From the NCBI GenBank assembly GCA_034664125.1, contig JAXDIG010000033.1, positions 4,324 to 68,323 on the forward strand: a stretch of 64,000 bases of DNA. Reading direction: 5' to 3'. Both the position numbers and the translations under genes were made by a program. This stretch comes from JACVRW01 sp034664125 (GTDB taxonomy: Bacteria; Actinomycetota; Thermoleophilia; Solirubrobacterales; Thermoleophilaceae). The notes under the pieces are model-generated. The model was not told the DNA's origin, ran no database searches, and saw nothing but the letters and a program-made list of their open reading frames with translations. Every line of letters begins with the position of its first letter. Position 1 is the first letter of the stretch. Positions 24,649 through 33,414 of the stretch are shown here, piece after piece.

Positions 24649-25047
24649 CTACAGCTCGTCGCGCAGGTCGAACGCTTCGTCGAAGTCGTCGAGCTCCGGC
24701 TTGCGGAAGAAACGCGGGTTCACGCAGTCGAAGGCTTCGGTGTAGCCGTCGTAGGCGCGCTCGACGGTCGCCCGGCACTGGGGCAGCGGCATCCCGGTCA
24801 TCTTCACGCCGCCGAAACCGTGGCGGGTGCGTTCGGCCTGCTCGAACAGCTCCACGTCGATCTCGCCGCGGAAGACCTTGTTCATGCAGCCCATGAAGCG
24901 GCGCCCGGTGTCCTCGTCGTCGTACAGGTAGAGGAACTGGCAGCCCGACGCGATGCAGCCGGACGGGTGAACGACGCGGTCGCAGAACGAGCAGCACTGG
25001 CGGCACTCATGCAGCTCTGTGGACGTTCTGGCGGGAATAGGCGCCAC
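24649..25047 (-). CDS. Cys-rich protein of unknown function (132 aa)
   Basis: I do not recognise the family. Nine cysteines are present, seven within residues 15-54: CRQCCSFCDRVVHPSGCIAS followed by GCQFLYLYDDEDTGRRFMGC. This spacing could bind zinc or an Fe-S cluster. The second half (MPLPQCRATVERAYDGYTEA) is a charged helical region with two more cysteines. No signal peptide or membrane segment. It lies 27 bp downstream of dnaE on the same strand and convergent with nfo, so it may share the dnaE transcript. A ferredoxin-like or zinc-ribbon role is inference only. Confidence 0.65.
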   Translation of the reverse strand: MAPIPARTSTELHECRQCCSFCDRVVHPSGCIASGCQFLYLYDDEDTGRRFMGCMNKVFRGEIDVELFEQAERTRHGFGGVKMTGMPLPQCRATVERAYDGYTEAFDCVNPRFFRKPELDDFDEAFDLRDEL

Positions 25048-25074
25048 TCGGAAAGTGTAGTAGCGCGCTGGCGC

Positions 25075-28000
25075 TCAGGCGACTACGCGCGCCGCGCCGT
25101 GCAGCGCCGAGAGCTCTGACTGGCAGGCAGTCGAGCCGGAAACCTTGAACTCGGGGCCCAGGACCAGCCGCCGCGGCCCCACGGCGAGCAGCAGCTCCTG
25201 CTCGCCCGGGTGGTGGCCGACGACCTCCTTCAGCTCCTCCAGGAAGGTGTCCGGCACGCCCGGCGAGACGTGCAGGCAGACGCGGCGGACGATGGCCTCG
25301 GTCACGGCCGCCTCCGTCGCGCGCAGGACCTCCTCCTCGCTGGGGTCGAACGGCTCGACCTCCTGCGCGACCAGCTTGGTCTCGCCCGCCTCCTTGTGGT
25401 CGACGCGCCCGCGCACGATCACGAGCTTGTCGACGTCGACCTTGTCGGCGTTCGCGGCATAGGCGGAGTTGAACACCAGCAGCTCGACCTGGCCCTCGAG
25501 GTCGTCGAGCGTGGCGAACATCATCGGGTCGCCCTTCTTGGTGCGGATGCGCTTGCACTCGGCGATCATGCCGCCGACCGTCACCCACTCGCCGTCCTTC
25601 TTGCCCGCCAGGTCGGCCAGCGAGCAGTCCACCTTCGCCCGCAGCGCGTGGCGCACCTCCTTGAGCGGGTGGCTCGAGAGGAACAGCCCGAGCGTCTCCT
25701 TCTCCCAGCCGTTCAGCTGCTTGCGGTCGTCGGGCAGCGCCGGGATCGGCAGGTCGTGGTGGGCCACGGCCTCCTCGCTGCCGCCGTCGAGGTCGAAGAA
25801 GGAGCTCTGGCCGCTGAGGGCGTCCTGCTGGGACTGGCCGCCCGCCGCCTGTGCCTGGGGCAGCACCTGCACCACGCCGGTGCGCGTGCCGGGCAGCGAG
25901 TCGAAGGCGCCGCACTTGACCAGCGAGTCGCTCGCCTTCTTGTTGACCGCCTGGCAGTCGACGCGCCGGCAGAAGTCCCAGATCGACGTGAACGGGCCGT
26001 CCTCCTCGCGGGCTCGGATGATCGCCTCGACGGCCAGGTAGCCCAGCCCCTTGACCGCATCGAGCCCGAAGCGGATGTTGCCCTCGACGACCTTGAAGTC
26101 GTGCCCCGACTGGTTCACGTCGGGCGGCAGGACCTCGATGCCCATGTCCTCGCACTGGGCCACGAAGAACGGCACCTTGTCCTTGGTCGACATCACCGAG
26201 GAGATCAGCGCCGCCATGTACTCGGCCGGGTAGTTGGCCTTGAGCCACGCGGTGCGGTAGGAGATCAGGCCGTAGCACGCGGCGTGGCTGCGGTTGAACG
26301 AGTAGTCGGCCGCGTTCTCGTTGACGCCCCACAGCTCCGCGATCACGGGCTCCGACGTGCCGCTGGCGCGCGCGCCCTCGAAGAAGCGGTCCTTGAGCGC
26401 CGCCATGCGGTCGCGCTGCTTCTTGCCGATCGCCTTGCGCAAATCGTCCGCCTCGGGGCCGGAGAAGCCGGCGATCCCCTTGGCGATCTGCATCGACTGC
26501 TCCTGGTAGAGGATCACCCCGCGCGACGACTCCGTGATCGGGCGCAGGCGCTCGTCGGTGTAGGTGATCGCCTCCGGGTTGCGCTTGTTGCGCGCGTAGG
26601 TGTCGATGAACCGCATCGCGCCCGGGCGGTAGAGCGCGCCGAGTGCCACGATGTCGTTGAAGTCGGTCGGCCGGACCTTCTTGAGGGCGTCGCGCATGCC
26701 GTCGGACTCGAACTGGAAGACGCCGATCGACTCGCCGCGGGCGAGCATCTCGTAGGTCTTGAGGTCGTCGAGCGGAAGCGTGGTCATGTCCGGACGATCG
26801 CCGGTCGACTGCTCGATGATGTCCAGCGCGGCCTCGATCACGTCGAGGTTGCGCAGCCCGAGGAAGTCCATCTTGAGCAGGCCGATCTCCTCGATCGGCT
26901 TCATCGGGTACTGCGTGACGGTGCGGTAGGCCCGTTCGCCGTCACCGGCCGAGGCGCCCTTATCCTCCGCCAGCTGGAGCGGCACGATGTCGGTCAGGGG
27001 CCGGTCCGCGATCACGACGGCGGCGGCGTGGATCGACGAGTTGCGCACGATCCCCTCGAGCCCCTTGGCGACCTCGATGATCTGGCGCGCCTCGGGCTCG
27101 GAGTCGTAGACGCGGCGCAGGTCGGCTTCCTCGGTGAGGTACTGGTCGAACGACTTGGAGCGGCCCATGATCGGCTCCGGGATCAGCTTGGCGATGCGGT
27201 CGCCGGCGCCGTAGTCGAGGCCGAGCACGCGTGCGGCGTCGCGCGTGGCCGCACGCGGGTACATGCGGCCGAACGTGATGATCTGCGCGACCGACTCGCG
27301 GCCGTACTTGTCGGCCACGTACTGGATCACGCGGTCGCGGCCCTTCACCGAGAAGTCGATGTCGATGTCCGGCATCGAGATGCGCTCGGCGTTGAGGAAG
27401 CGCTCGAACAGCAGCTCGTACTCGATCGGATCGACGTCGGTGATCTGCAGGGCGTACGAGACGATCGAGCCGGCCGCCGACCCGCGCCCGGGGCCGACCG
27501 CGATCCCGCTGTCCTTGGCGAACTTGACGAAGTCCCAGACGATCAGGAAATACGCCGAGAAGCCCATCTTCTCGATCACGCCCAGCTCCAGCTCCAGCCG
27601 CTCGACCGCCTCGGCCGGCGGAGGGTCGCCGTAGCGCCGGCGCAGACCCTCGTGGGCGAGGCGGCGCAGGTAGGCCTCCTCGGGCTCGCCCGCGGGAGTG
27701 GCGAAGCGCGGGATCAGCATCTTGCCGAGCTCCATCTCCATCTCGCAGCGCTCGGCGATCTCGAGCGTGGTGGCGACCGACTCGGGCCACTCGGCGAACG
27801 CGGCCGCCATCTCGTCGGAGTCCTTGAGGTAGAACTCATTCGTGTCGAAGGAGAGCTTCGGCGCGGCGAGGGTGCTCTTGGTCTGCACGCACAAGAGGGC
27901 CTTGTGGTTGTCGAAGTCGTCGCGGCCCAGGTAGTGGACATCGCCCGTGGCCACGAGCGGCCGCCCGAGCTCGCGAGCGATGCGGACGATGCCCTCGTTC

Positions 28001-28557
28001 GCCTTGTCCTGCGCGGGCACGCCGTTCTTTTGGACCTCGAAGTAGACGTCCTCGGGCCCGAATATCTCCATGAGGGCGTCCACGTGGGCGCGCGCCTCGG
28101 TGCTCACGTCGTCGACGAGGCGACGGCAGAAGCGGGACTGCAGGCAGCCGGTGAGGGCGATCACGCCGTCCGAGTAGCGCTCCAGCAGCGGCAGGTCGAC
28201 GTTCGCCTTGCCGCGCTTGTAGCCCTCGAGATAGCCGGCCGAGCTGAGCTTGACGAGGTTGCGGAAGCCCTCGTCGCTGGCGGCCAGCAGCGTGAGGTGG
28301 TTGCGCTCGTAGCGCATGTCCTCGGTCTTGCAGTCGTCCACGAAGTAGGCCTCGAGGCCGACGATCGGCTTGATCCCGTGGCGCTTGCAGGCCTGGTAGT
28401 GCTCGACGGCGCCGTTCATGACGCCGTGGTCGGTCAGCCCCAGAGCGGGCTGCCCGAAGGCGGCCGCACGCTCGGCAAGCGCATCGATGCGGCAGGCCCC
28501 GTCGAGGACGGAGTACTCCGAGTGGACGTGGAGATGGGCGAACGACGCGGACGGCAC
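25075..28557 (-). CDS. dnaE: DNA polymerase III alpha subunit
   Basis: Replicative polymerase of the C family (1160 aa). The N-terminal PHP domain (about 1-230) keeps the apparent metal ligands: HLHVHSEYSVLD, LTDHG, GLEAYF, ERNHL, LTGCLQ and ATGDVHYL. The polymerase domain holds GPGRGSAAGSIVSYAL and the catalytic aspartates in MPDIDIDFS (near residues 400-410). A helix-hairpin-helix and beta-clamp region follow, then an OB fold (WVTVGGMIAECKRIRTKKGD) near residue 985. The architecture matches DnaE1 of actinobacteria. The intact PHP site suggests built-in 3'-5' proofreading, as shown for the mycobacterial enzyme. Confidence 0.96.
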   Translation of the reverse strand: MPSASFAHLHVHSEYSVLDGACRIDALAERAAAFGQPALGLTDHGVMNGAVEHYQACKRHGIKPIVGLEAYFVDDCKTEDMRYERNHLTLLAASDEGFRNLVKLSSAGYLEGYKRGKANVDLPLLERYSDGVIALTGCLQSRFCRRLVDDVSTEARAHVDALMEIFGPEDVYFEVQKNGVPAQDKANEGIVRIARELGRPLVATGDVHYLGRDDFDNHKALLCVQTKSTLAAPKLSFDTNEFYLKDSDEMAAAFAEWPESVATTLEIAERCEMEMELGKMLIPRFATPAGEPEEAYLRRLAHEGLRRRYGDPPPAEAVERLELELGVIEKMGFSAYFLIVWDFVKFAKDSGIAVGPGRGSAAGSIVSYALQITDVDPIEYELLFERFLNAERISMPDIDIDFSVKGRDRVIQYVADKYGRESVAQIITFGRMYPRAATRDAARVLGLDYGAGDRIAKLIPEPIMGRSKSFDQYLTEEADLRRVYDSEPEARQIIEVAKGLEGIVRNSSIHAAAVVIADRPLTDIVPLQLAEDKGASAGDGERAYRTVTQYPMKPIEEIGLLKMDFLGLRNLDVIEAALDIIEQSTGDRPDMTTLPLDDLKTYEMLARGESIGVFQFESDGMRDALKKVRPTDFNDIVALGALYRPGAMRFIDTYARNKRNPEAITYTDERLRPITESSRGVILYQEQSMQIAKGIAGFSGPEADDLRKAIGKKQRDRMAALKDRFFEGARASGTSEPVIAELWGVNENAADYSFNRSHAACYGLISYRTAWLKANYPAEYMAALISSVMSTKDKVPFFVAQCEDMGIEVLPPDVNQSGHDFKVVEGNIRFGLDAVKGLGYLAVEAIIRAREEDGPFTSIWDFCRRVDCQAVNKKASDSLVKCGAFDSLPGTRTGVVQVLPQAQAAGGQSQQDALSGQSSFFDLDGGSEEAVAHHDLPIPALPDDRKQLNGWEKETLGLFLSSHPLKEVRHALRAKVDCSLADLAGKKDGEWVTVGGMIAECKRIRTKKGDPMMFATLDDLEGQVELLVFNSAYAANADKVDVDKLVIVRGRVDHKEAGETKLVAQEVEPFDPSEEEVLRATEAAVTEAIVRRVCLHVSPGVPDTFLEELKEVVGHHPGEQELLLAVGPRRLVLGPEFKVSGSTACQSELSALHGAARVVA

Positions 28558-28718
28558 CGGCCTGGAATATAGGTTCGCGATCGGACCGGTCCCGGGCGGC
28601 GCGACCGGGCCCTCCCCGCTATCTGCGGGTTGTTCGGCGGGCGATCACATGGGACCGCTCGCAGCGGTTAGGGTCGGCTGGCACTTTCGTTTCCGCCCCG
28701 CAGACCGGAGGTAGTGCC

Positions 28719-29006
28719 ATGGCCGTAGGCGTAGTGCTCGACTTCGACGGTGCGACCCTGGATCAGTACGACCAGGTGATCGAGCGGATGGGCTTCTCAC
28801 CTGGCGGGCCCGGAGCACCCGGTGGGCTGTTCCACTGGGTCACCGGAACCGGCAACGGCATTCGCGTCACCGACGTCTGGAACTCGCGCGAGCAGTTCGA
28901 GCAGTTCGCCGAGGAGCAGATCGGCCCGATCACAGCTGCCGTCGGCATCCAGGGCCCGCCCCAGGTGACCTTCTACGAGGTGCACAACTACCTGACGGCC
29001 GGATAG
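28719..29006 (+). CDS. Small dimeric alpha/beta-barrel-like protein (95 aa)
   Basis: Short cytosolic protein starting at ATG 28719 with a good ribosome site (GGAGG, 7 nt spacing). The pattern VGVVLDFDGATLDQYDQVIE, GGLFHWVTGTGNGIRVTDVW and REQFEQFAEEQIGPI resembles ABM-like proteins (antibiotic biosynthesis monooxygenase or stress-responsive barrel type) that recur in actinobacteria as uncharacterised proteins. No catalytic residue can be named. It stands alone, divergent from dnaE across about 160 bp that should hold both promoters, and convergent with the 56-aa gene downstream. Confidence 0.7.
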   Translation: MAVGVVLDFDGATLDQYDQVIERMGFSPGGPGAPGGLFHWVTGTGNGIRVTDVWNSREQFEQFAEEQIGPITAAVGIQGPPQVTFYEVHNYLTAG

Positions 29007-29031
29007 CCGCCACCACAGCGGCTTGGACGGC

Positions 29032-29202
29032 CTACTCGTCCCCGCCGCTCGCCTTGGCGATCGCCAGCCCGCCGATCAGTACAAGGAGCACCGTCGCGGC
29101 CGCTCCCAGCTTGACCTTGTTGCGCGCCATCTTGCGCTTCGCGACCCGCGTGGCGATCTGCCATACGGCCCAGCCCAGCACGGTGTAGCCCCTGGAGCTC
29201 AT
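29032..29202 (-). CDS. Small single-pass membrane protein (56 aa) coupled to argG
   Basis: Starts at ATG 29202, overlapping the argG stop (ATGA); the ribosome site GAGAAGGA lies inside the last argG codons. The product has a positively charged N-terminal half (WQIATRVAKRKMARNKVK) followed by one hydrophobic segment (LGAAATVLLVLIGGLAIA) and a short acidic end (SGGDE). The topology would place the basic part in the cytoplasm. GC3 bias and the coupling support it as real. No function can be assigned; a link to arginine synthesis is by position only. Confidence 0.6.
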   Translation of the reverse strand: MSSRGYTVLGWAVWQIATRVAKRKMARNKVKLGAAATVLLVLIGGLAIAKASGGDE

Positions 29203-30476
29203 TCCTTCTCCGTTTCCCGGTTGCGGATGTTGTAAGCCATGCGCGACTGCAGCGACCAGATCTCGATGAACCCGGGGCTCGCCTGCTGCGAGAACAGCCC
29301 GCCGGACTCGCCGAACCCCGCCAGCGCCGGGTCGTACAGGGCGTTGGGGGAGCGGCGCGCCACCGGGCGCACGCTGCCCTTGAACAGCCGCACGGTGATC
29401 TCGCCGGTCACCTGCTCGTTCACCTCGTCCATGAACGCGTTGAGGTCGCTCAGCAGCGGCTCATACCAGAGCCCCGCGTACACGAGATAGGCCCAGTGCT
29501 CGTCCATGCGCGGCTTGAACGTGTTCTGGTGGATCGTGCCGACCAGCTTCTCCAGCTCCTTGTGGGCGGTCAGGACGATCGCCGCCGCCGGCACCTCGTA
29601 GATGTCGCGCACCTTCAGCCCGACGATGCGGTCCTCGATGTGGTCGACAATTCCCGCACCGTGGCGGGCACCGATCTCGCCGGCACGCTCGAGCAGGTCC
29701 ACCAGCCCGAGGGACTCGCCGTTCAGCGACACAGGGACACCGCGCTCGAACCCCACGGTCACGTCCTCCGGCTCGTCGGGCGCCTCCTCCGGACGCGTCA
29801 CCAGGTTGAACACGTCGTCGCGCGGCGGCTCCTCGATGTCCTCGATCGGCCCGCCCTCGGACGAGCGGCCCCAGAGGTTGTCGTCGATCGAGTACGGCGG
29901 CGTCTCCGTGCCGCCCTTGACGGGTATCCCGTGCTCGCGCGCGTAGGCGATCTCCTCCTCGCGCCCCATCTGCCAGCCGCGCACCGGGGCGATTATCTTC
30001 ATCGCCGGATCTAGCGCGATCACGGTGGACTCGATGCGCACCTGGTCGTTGCCCTTGCCGGTGCACCCGTGGGCGATCGTGTCGCAGCCGGTCTTGCGGG
30101 CGTACTCGACCGCGAGCTTGGCGATCAGCGGCCGCCCCAGCGCCGTGAAGAGCGGGTAGCCCCCGCCGTAGAGCGCGTTGGCCTTGATCGCCGGCAGCAC
30201 GTAGTCGCGCGCGAACTCCTCGCGGGCGTCCACCACGTGGCAGTCGAGCGCCCCCAGGTGGAGGGCCTTGCCTCGGATCACCTCGTAGTCCTCGTCGGGC
30301 TGGCCGAGGTTGACGGTGAGCGCGACCACCTCCGCCTCGTACTCGTCCTGGATCCACTTGAGCATCACGCTCGTGTCGAGCCCGCCCGAGTAGAGCAGCA
30401 GCACGCGGCCGACCTCGCCGGGCTCAGCCTCGTACGAGGCGGTCTTGCTCAGGGTGCGGCGCTGTGTATCGGCCAT
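29199..30476 (-). CDS. argG: Argininosuccinate synthase
   Basis: Joins citrulline and aspartate with ATP in the penultimate step of arginine synthesis. The 425-aa protein has the N-type PP-loop LLLYSGGLDTSVMLKWIQDE (from about residue 25), the citrulline/Asp-binding stretch AHGCTGKGNDQVRIE and TPPYSIDDNLWGRSSEGG, all conserved. The first about 22 residues before the PP-loop (MADTQRRTLSKTASYEAEPG) are an extra extension. It lies on the same strand as argCJBD but is separated from them by the amidotransferase gene and a 67-bp gap. No argH or argF is in view. Confidence 0.95.
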   Translation of the reverse strand: MADTQRRTLSKTASYEAEPGEVGRVLLLYSGGLDTSVMLKWIQDEYEAEVVALTVNLGQPDEDYEVIRGKALHLGALDCHVVDAREEFARDYVLPAIKANALYGGGYPLFTALGRPLIAKLAVEYARKTGCDTIAHGCTGKGNDQVRIESTVIALDPAMKIIAPVRGWQMGREEEIAYAREHGIPVKGGTETPPYSIDDNLWGRSSEGGPIEDIEEPPRDDVFNLVTRPEEAPDEPEDVTVGFERGVPVSLNGESLGLVDLLERAGEIGARHGAGIVDHIEDRIVGLKVRDIYEVPAAAIVLTAHKELEKLVGTIHQNTFKPRMDEHWAYLVYAGLWYEPLLSDLNAFMDEVNEQVTGEITVRLFKGSVRPVARRSPNALYDPALAGFGESGGLFSQQASPGFIEIWSLQSRMAYNIRNRETEKE

Positions 30477-30543
30477 CGCGGCCGTGACGGTAGCGCAAGC
30501 AGCGGGCTCGGCCAGCTGCGCCGCGACTGCCTTTGGCAGCGGG

Positions 30544-31314
30544 TCAGGCGACCATGCGCGGCGCCACGTCGTGCCCGCGCGCGGCCCTCACCATGCCGCG
30601 GAACAGCGACAGATGCTCGGGCCGATCCACCAGGCACTCGGCGTGCCACTGCACCCCGAACGTGAAGCGGCGGCCGGGGGCCTCGATGGCCTCGACCAGG
30701 CCGTCGGGCGCGCGGCCCGCGACGGCCAGCCCGCGCCCGAGCGCGTGCAGCCCTTGGTGATGGAAGGAGTTGACCTCCACGTAGCGCCTGCCGATCACCT
30801 TGGTCAGGCGGCTGGCGCGCGCGAGCGTTACCCGGTGCGAAGGGTCGCCGCTGGCGCTCCCCTGGCGGTGGTTGACCGCGCCCTCGAGGTCGGGCAGGTG
30901 CTGGTGGAGCGAGCCACCCAGCGCCACGTTGAGCACCTGCATACCGCGGCAGATGCCCAGCACCGGCAGGCCGCGCGCCACGGCGGCGCGCGCCAGCGCC
31001 AGCTCGAAGCTGTCGAGCTCGGGCTCTGTCGGGCCGAGCTCGGAGTGCGGCAGCGCCCCGTAGGAGGACGGGTGCAGGTCGGGCCCACCGGAAAGGCAGA
31101 CCGCGTCGAGGCGTCCCAGCAGCGTGTCGATCGCGTCCGCGTCGACCGGAGCGAGGATCACGGGCATCCCGCCGGCCGCGCGCACCGCCTCGAGGTAGCG
31201 CTCGCCGAGCGCCAGCTCCGTGCGAGGCGGCTCGCCCTGCACGACCAGCTCGCGGTCCCCGGCGGACCGGACCTCGGACGTCGAGACGCCCACGAGTGGC
31301 GGCGGGCTCACCAC
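30544..31314 (-). CDS. Class I glutamine amidotransferase, PuuD-like
   Basis: Family of gamma-glutamyl-gamma-aminobutyrate hydrolases (peptidase C26). It contains the oxyanion region CLSGGPDLHPSSYGALP, the nucleophile elbow LGICRGMQVLNVALGG with catalytic Cys, and the late His/Glu pair in FGVQWHAECL. The start is uncertain. GTG 31314 gives VVSPPPLVGVSTSEV, matching the family's usual opening, while ATG 31404 would add 30 Pro-rich residues. It is 121 bp downstream of argD (or 31 bp from the longer start) and upstream of argG. This suggests a role in polyamine/GABA or gamma-glutamyl compound turnover tied to the arginine pathway, but that is inferred. Confidence 0.85.
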   Translation of the reverse strand: MVSPPPLVGVSTSEVRSAGDRELVVQGEPPRTELALGERYLEAVRAAGGMPVILAPVDADAIDTLLGRLDAVCLSGGPDLHPSSYGALPHSELGPTEPELDSFELALARAAVARGLPVLGICRGMQVLNVALGGSLHQHLPDLEGAVNHRQGSASGDPSHRVTLARASRLTKVIGRRYVEVNSFHHQGLHALGRGLAVAGRAPDGLVEAIEAPGRRFTFGVQWHAECLVDRPEHLSLFRGMVRAARGHDVAPRMVA

Positions 31315-31435
31315 GGGATCCGCGTGTCCTTCGGGCTGGGGTGGCGTGACGGCATCCGACCAGCGTGCGACAGATCCCGCGAATCCGCCAGCTTGCATGA
31401 ACATCCGCGCCCGCCGCTGGACGAATGGTCGAGCC

Positions 31436-32581
31436 TCAGTGCACGGCGGCGATGCGGCGGACCGCCTCGTCGATGTCGGCCTCGCTCACGTTCAGCGGCG
31501 GCAGGAGGCGCACGGTGTCCGGGCCGGTTGCGTTCAGCACGAGGCGCTGCTCCGCCAGGGCGCGCGCCACCAGGCCGGGACCGTCGGGCGTGGCGAAGGC
31601 GAGCATCAGGCCGATGCCGCGCACGTCCAGGCCGAGCCGCTCCAGCCCGATCCGCAGCCGCTCGCCCTTTGAGCGGACGTCCGCGCGGAAGCCGGCGTCC
31701 TCCACGACGTCGAGCACGGCGTTGGCCGCGGCCGCCACCACCGGCCCGCCCGCGAATGTCGAGCCGTGGTCGCCAGGCTCGAGCACGTCGGACACCTCGG
31801 GGGTCGCGATGCACGCCCCGATCGGCAGCCCGCCGCCGAGGCCCTTCGCGAGCGTCATCAGGTCGGGCCTGACCCCCGCGTGCTCGAAGCCCCAGAGCTC
31901 TCCGGTGCGCCCGAGCCCGCACTGGATCTCGTCGCAGATCAGCAGCGCCCCGTGCTCGTCGCAGGCCAGGCGGGCCGCCTCGAGCAGCCCGCTCTCCAGC
32001 GGATGGATGCCGCCCTCGCCCTGCACGGCCTCCACGATCACCGCGGCGGTGCGGTCGGTGACGGCCCCGAGCAGCGCCTCGGGGTCGTCCGCCGGCACCG
32101 CCCGGAAGCCGGGCACGAGCGGCGCGAACGGCGCCTGCTTGGCCTCCTGCGGGGTGGCCGACAGCGCTCCATAGGTGCGCCCGTGGAACCCGCGCTCGAG
32201 CACGACGAAGTCGCCGCCGGCGCGCCGCTTGCGTGCCAGCTTGAGCGCGCACTCGATCGCCTCGGCGCCGGAGTTGGCGAAGAACACCTTGCCGCCCAGC
32301 GACAGCTCGGACAGCCGCGCGGCCAGCCGCATCGGCGGCTCGGTGTAGAAGAGGTTGCCCACGTGCATCAGGCGGCCCGCCTGATCGCGCACGGCATCCA
32401 CCACCCCCGGGTGGCAGTGGCCCAGCAGCGACACCGAGATCCCGCACAGGAAGTCGAGGTACTCGTTGCCCTCGTCGTCCCACAGTCGCGTGGCCTCGCC
32501 GCGCACGAACTCGACCGGGTTGCGGGCGTAGGTGCCCATCACCGCGTCGCGCTCCAGCTCTTGCAGGCTGCTCAGGGCCAC
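31436..32581 (-). CDS. argD: Acetylornithine aminotransferase
   Basis: PLP class III aminotransferase making N-acetylornithine in arginine synthesis (about 381 aa). Family features are YLDFLCGISVSLLGHCHPGV near the N-terminus, FFANSGAEAIECALKLAR, ERGFHGRTYGALSAT, LICDEIQCGLGRTGELWG, and the PLP lysine in LMTLAKGLGGGLPIGA. The start used is GTG 32581, overlapping the end of argB by 10 bp; an internal ATG (MGTYARNPVEF) is an alternative. Placed after argB in the argCJBD order. Confidence 0.94.
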   Translation of the reverse strand: MALSSLQELERDAVMGTYARNPVEFVRGEATRLWDDEGNEYLDFLCGISVSLLGHCHPGVVDAVRDQAGRLMHVGNLFYTEPPMRLAARLSELSLGGKVFFANSGAEAIECALKLARKRRAGGDFVVLERGFHGRTYGALSATPQEAKQAPFAPLVPGFRAVPADDPEALLGAVTDRTAAVIVEAVQGEGGIHPLESGLLEAARLACDEHGALLICDEIQCGLGRTGELWGFEHAGVRPDLMTLAKGLGGGLPIGACIATPEVSDVLEPGDHGSTFAGGPVVAAAANAVLDVVEDAGFRADVRSKGERLRIGLERLGLDVRGIGLMLAFATPDGPGLVARALAEQRLVLNATGPDTVRLLPPLNVSEADIDEAVRRIAAVH

Positions 32582-33414
32582 AACTTGGTTCCGATGCCCT
32601 CGTTCGTGAACAGCTCCAGCAACAGGGAGTGCGGCTGGCGGCCGTCGATGATGTGCGCGTTGCCGACCCCCGCCTCGAGCGCCTGCACACAAGCCTCCAG
32701 CTTGGGCCGCATGCCACCGGCCACCTTCGGCAGGCGCTCGCGCACCTCGGCGGCAGTGGCCTCGGAGATGCGGCTGTCCGGGTCGTCGGGGTCGGCCCGC
32801 CAGCCCTCGACGTCGGTCAGGAAGATCACCTTGAAGGCGCCGAGCGCCTTCGCCACGGCCGCGGCGGCAGCGTCGGCGTTGACGTTGTAGGAATTGCCCT
32901 CGCGGTCGGCGCCGACCGACGCCACCACCGGGATGTAGTCCTCGGCGATGTGCAGCAGCACGCCGGCGTCCACCTGCTCGATCTGGCCGACGAAGCCGAT
33001 GTCCGTCTGGTCCGCCGCGAGCTGCTTGCGCACCGTGAACAGCAGCCCGTCGTCGCCGCACAACCCGACGGCGGGCTGCCCGTGCCGGTTGATGCGCAGC
33101 ACGATGTCCTTGTTCTGCTTGCCGACGAGCACCATCTTCGCGACCTCCACCGTCGCGGCGTCGGACACGCGCAGGCCGTCGACGAACTTCACCTCCATGC
33201 CGAGCCGCTCCATGTAGCTGGTGATGTCGGGACCGCCCCCGTGCACCACCACCGGGTTCAGCCCGACGTACTTGAGCAGGACCACGTCGCGCGCGAACTC
33301 CTCCTTGAGCTCGGGATCGGTCATGGCCGCGCCGCCGTACTTGATCACCACGGTCTTCCCGTGGAAGTCACGGATGTAGGGCAGGGCCTCCAGGAGGGTC
33401 GCGACATCTCTCAT
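32572..33414 (-). CDS. argB: Acetylglutamate kinase
   Basis: Phosphorylates N-acetylglutamate, the committed second step and usual arginine-feedback point (280 aa). Seen are VVIKYGGAAM near residue 22, VVVHGGGPDITSYMERLG, DGLRVSD and NVNADAAAAAVAKALGA, with the ATP lysine region GGMRPKLEACVQAL. The N-terminal helix preceding VVIKYGG (MRDVATLLEALPYIRDF) is the element that forms the ring in arginine-sensitive enzymes, so feedback control is likely. Start ATG 33414 overlaps the argJ stop. Confidence 0.96.
   Translation of the reverse strand: MRDVATLLEALPYIRDFHGKTVVIKYGGAAMTDPELKEEFARDVVLLKYVGLNPVVVHGGGPDITSYMERLGMEVKFVDGLRVSDAATVEVAKMVLVGKQNKDIVLRINRHGQPAVGLCGDDGLLFTVRKQLAADQTDIGFVGQIEQVDAGVLLHIAEDYIPVVASVGADREGNSYNVNADAAAAAVAKALGAFKVIFLTDVEGWRADPDDPDSRISEATAAEVRERLPKVAGGMRPKLEACVQALEAGVGNAHIIDGRQPHSLLLELFTNEGIGTKLWP

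Noticed and set aside
25210..28572. A 1120-codon open frame on the plus strand opposite dnaE
   Set aside because: It is antisense to clear dnaE codons, has low-complexity Leu/Val/Arg/Asp-rich translation typical of GC-rich shadow frames, and shows no motifs.
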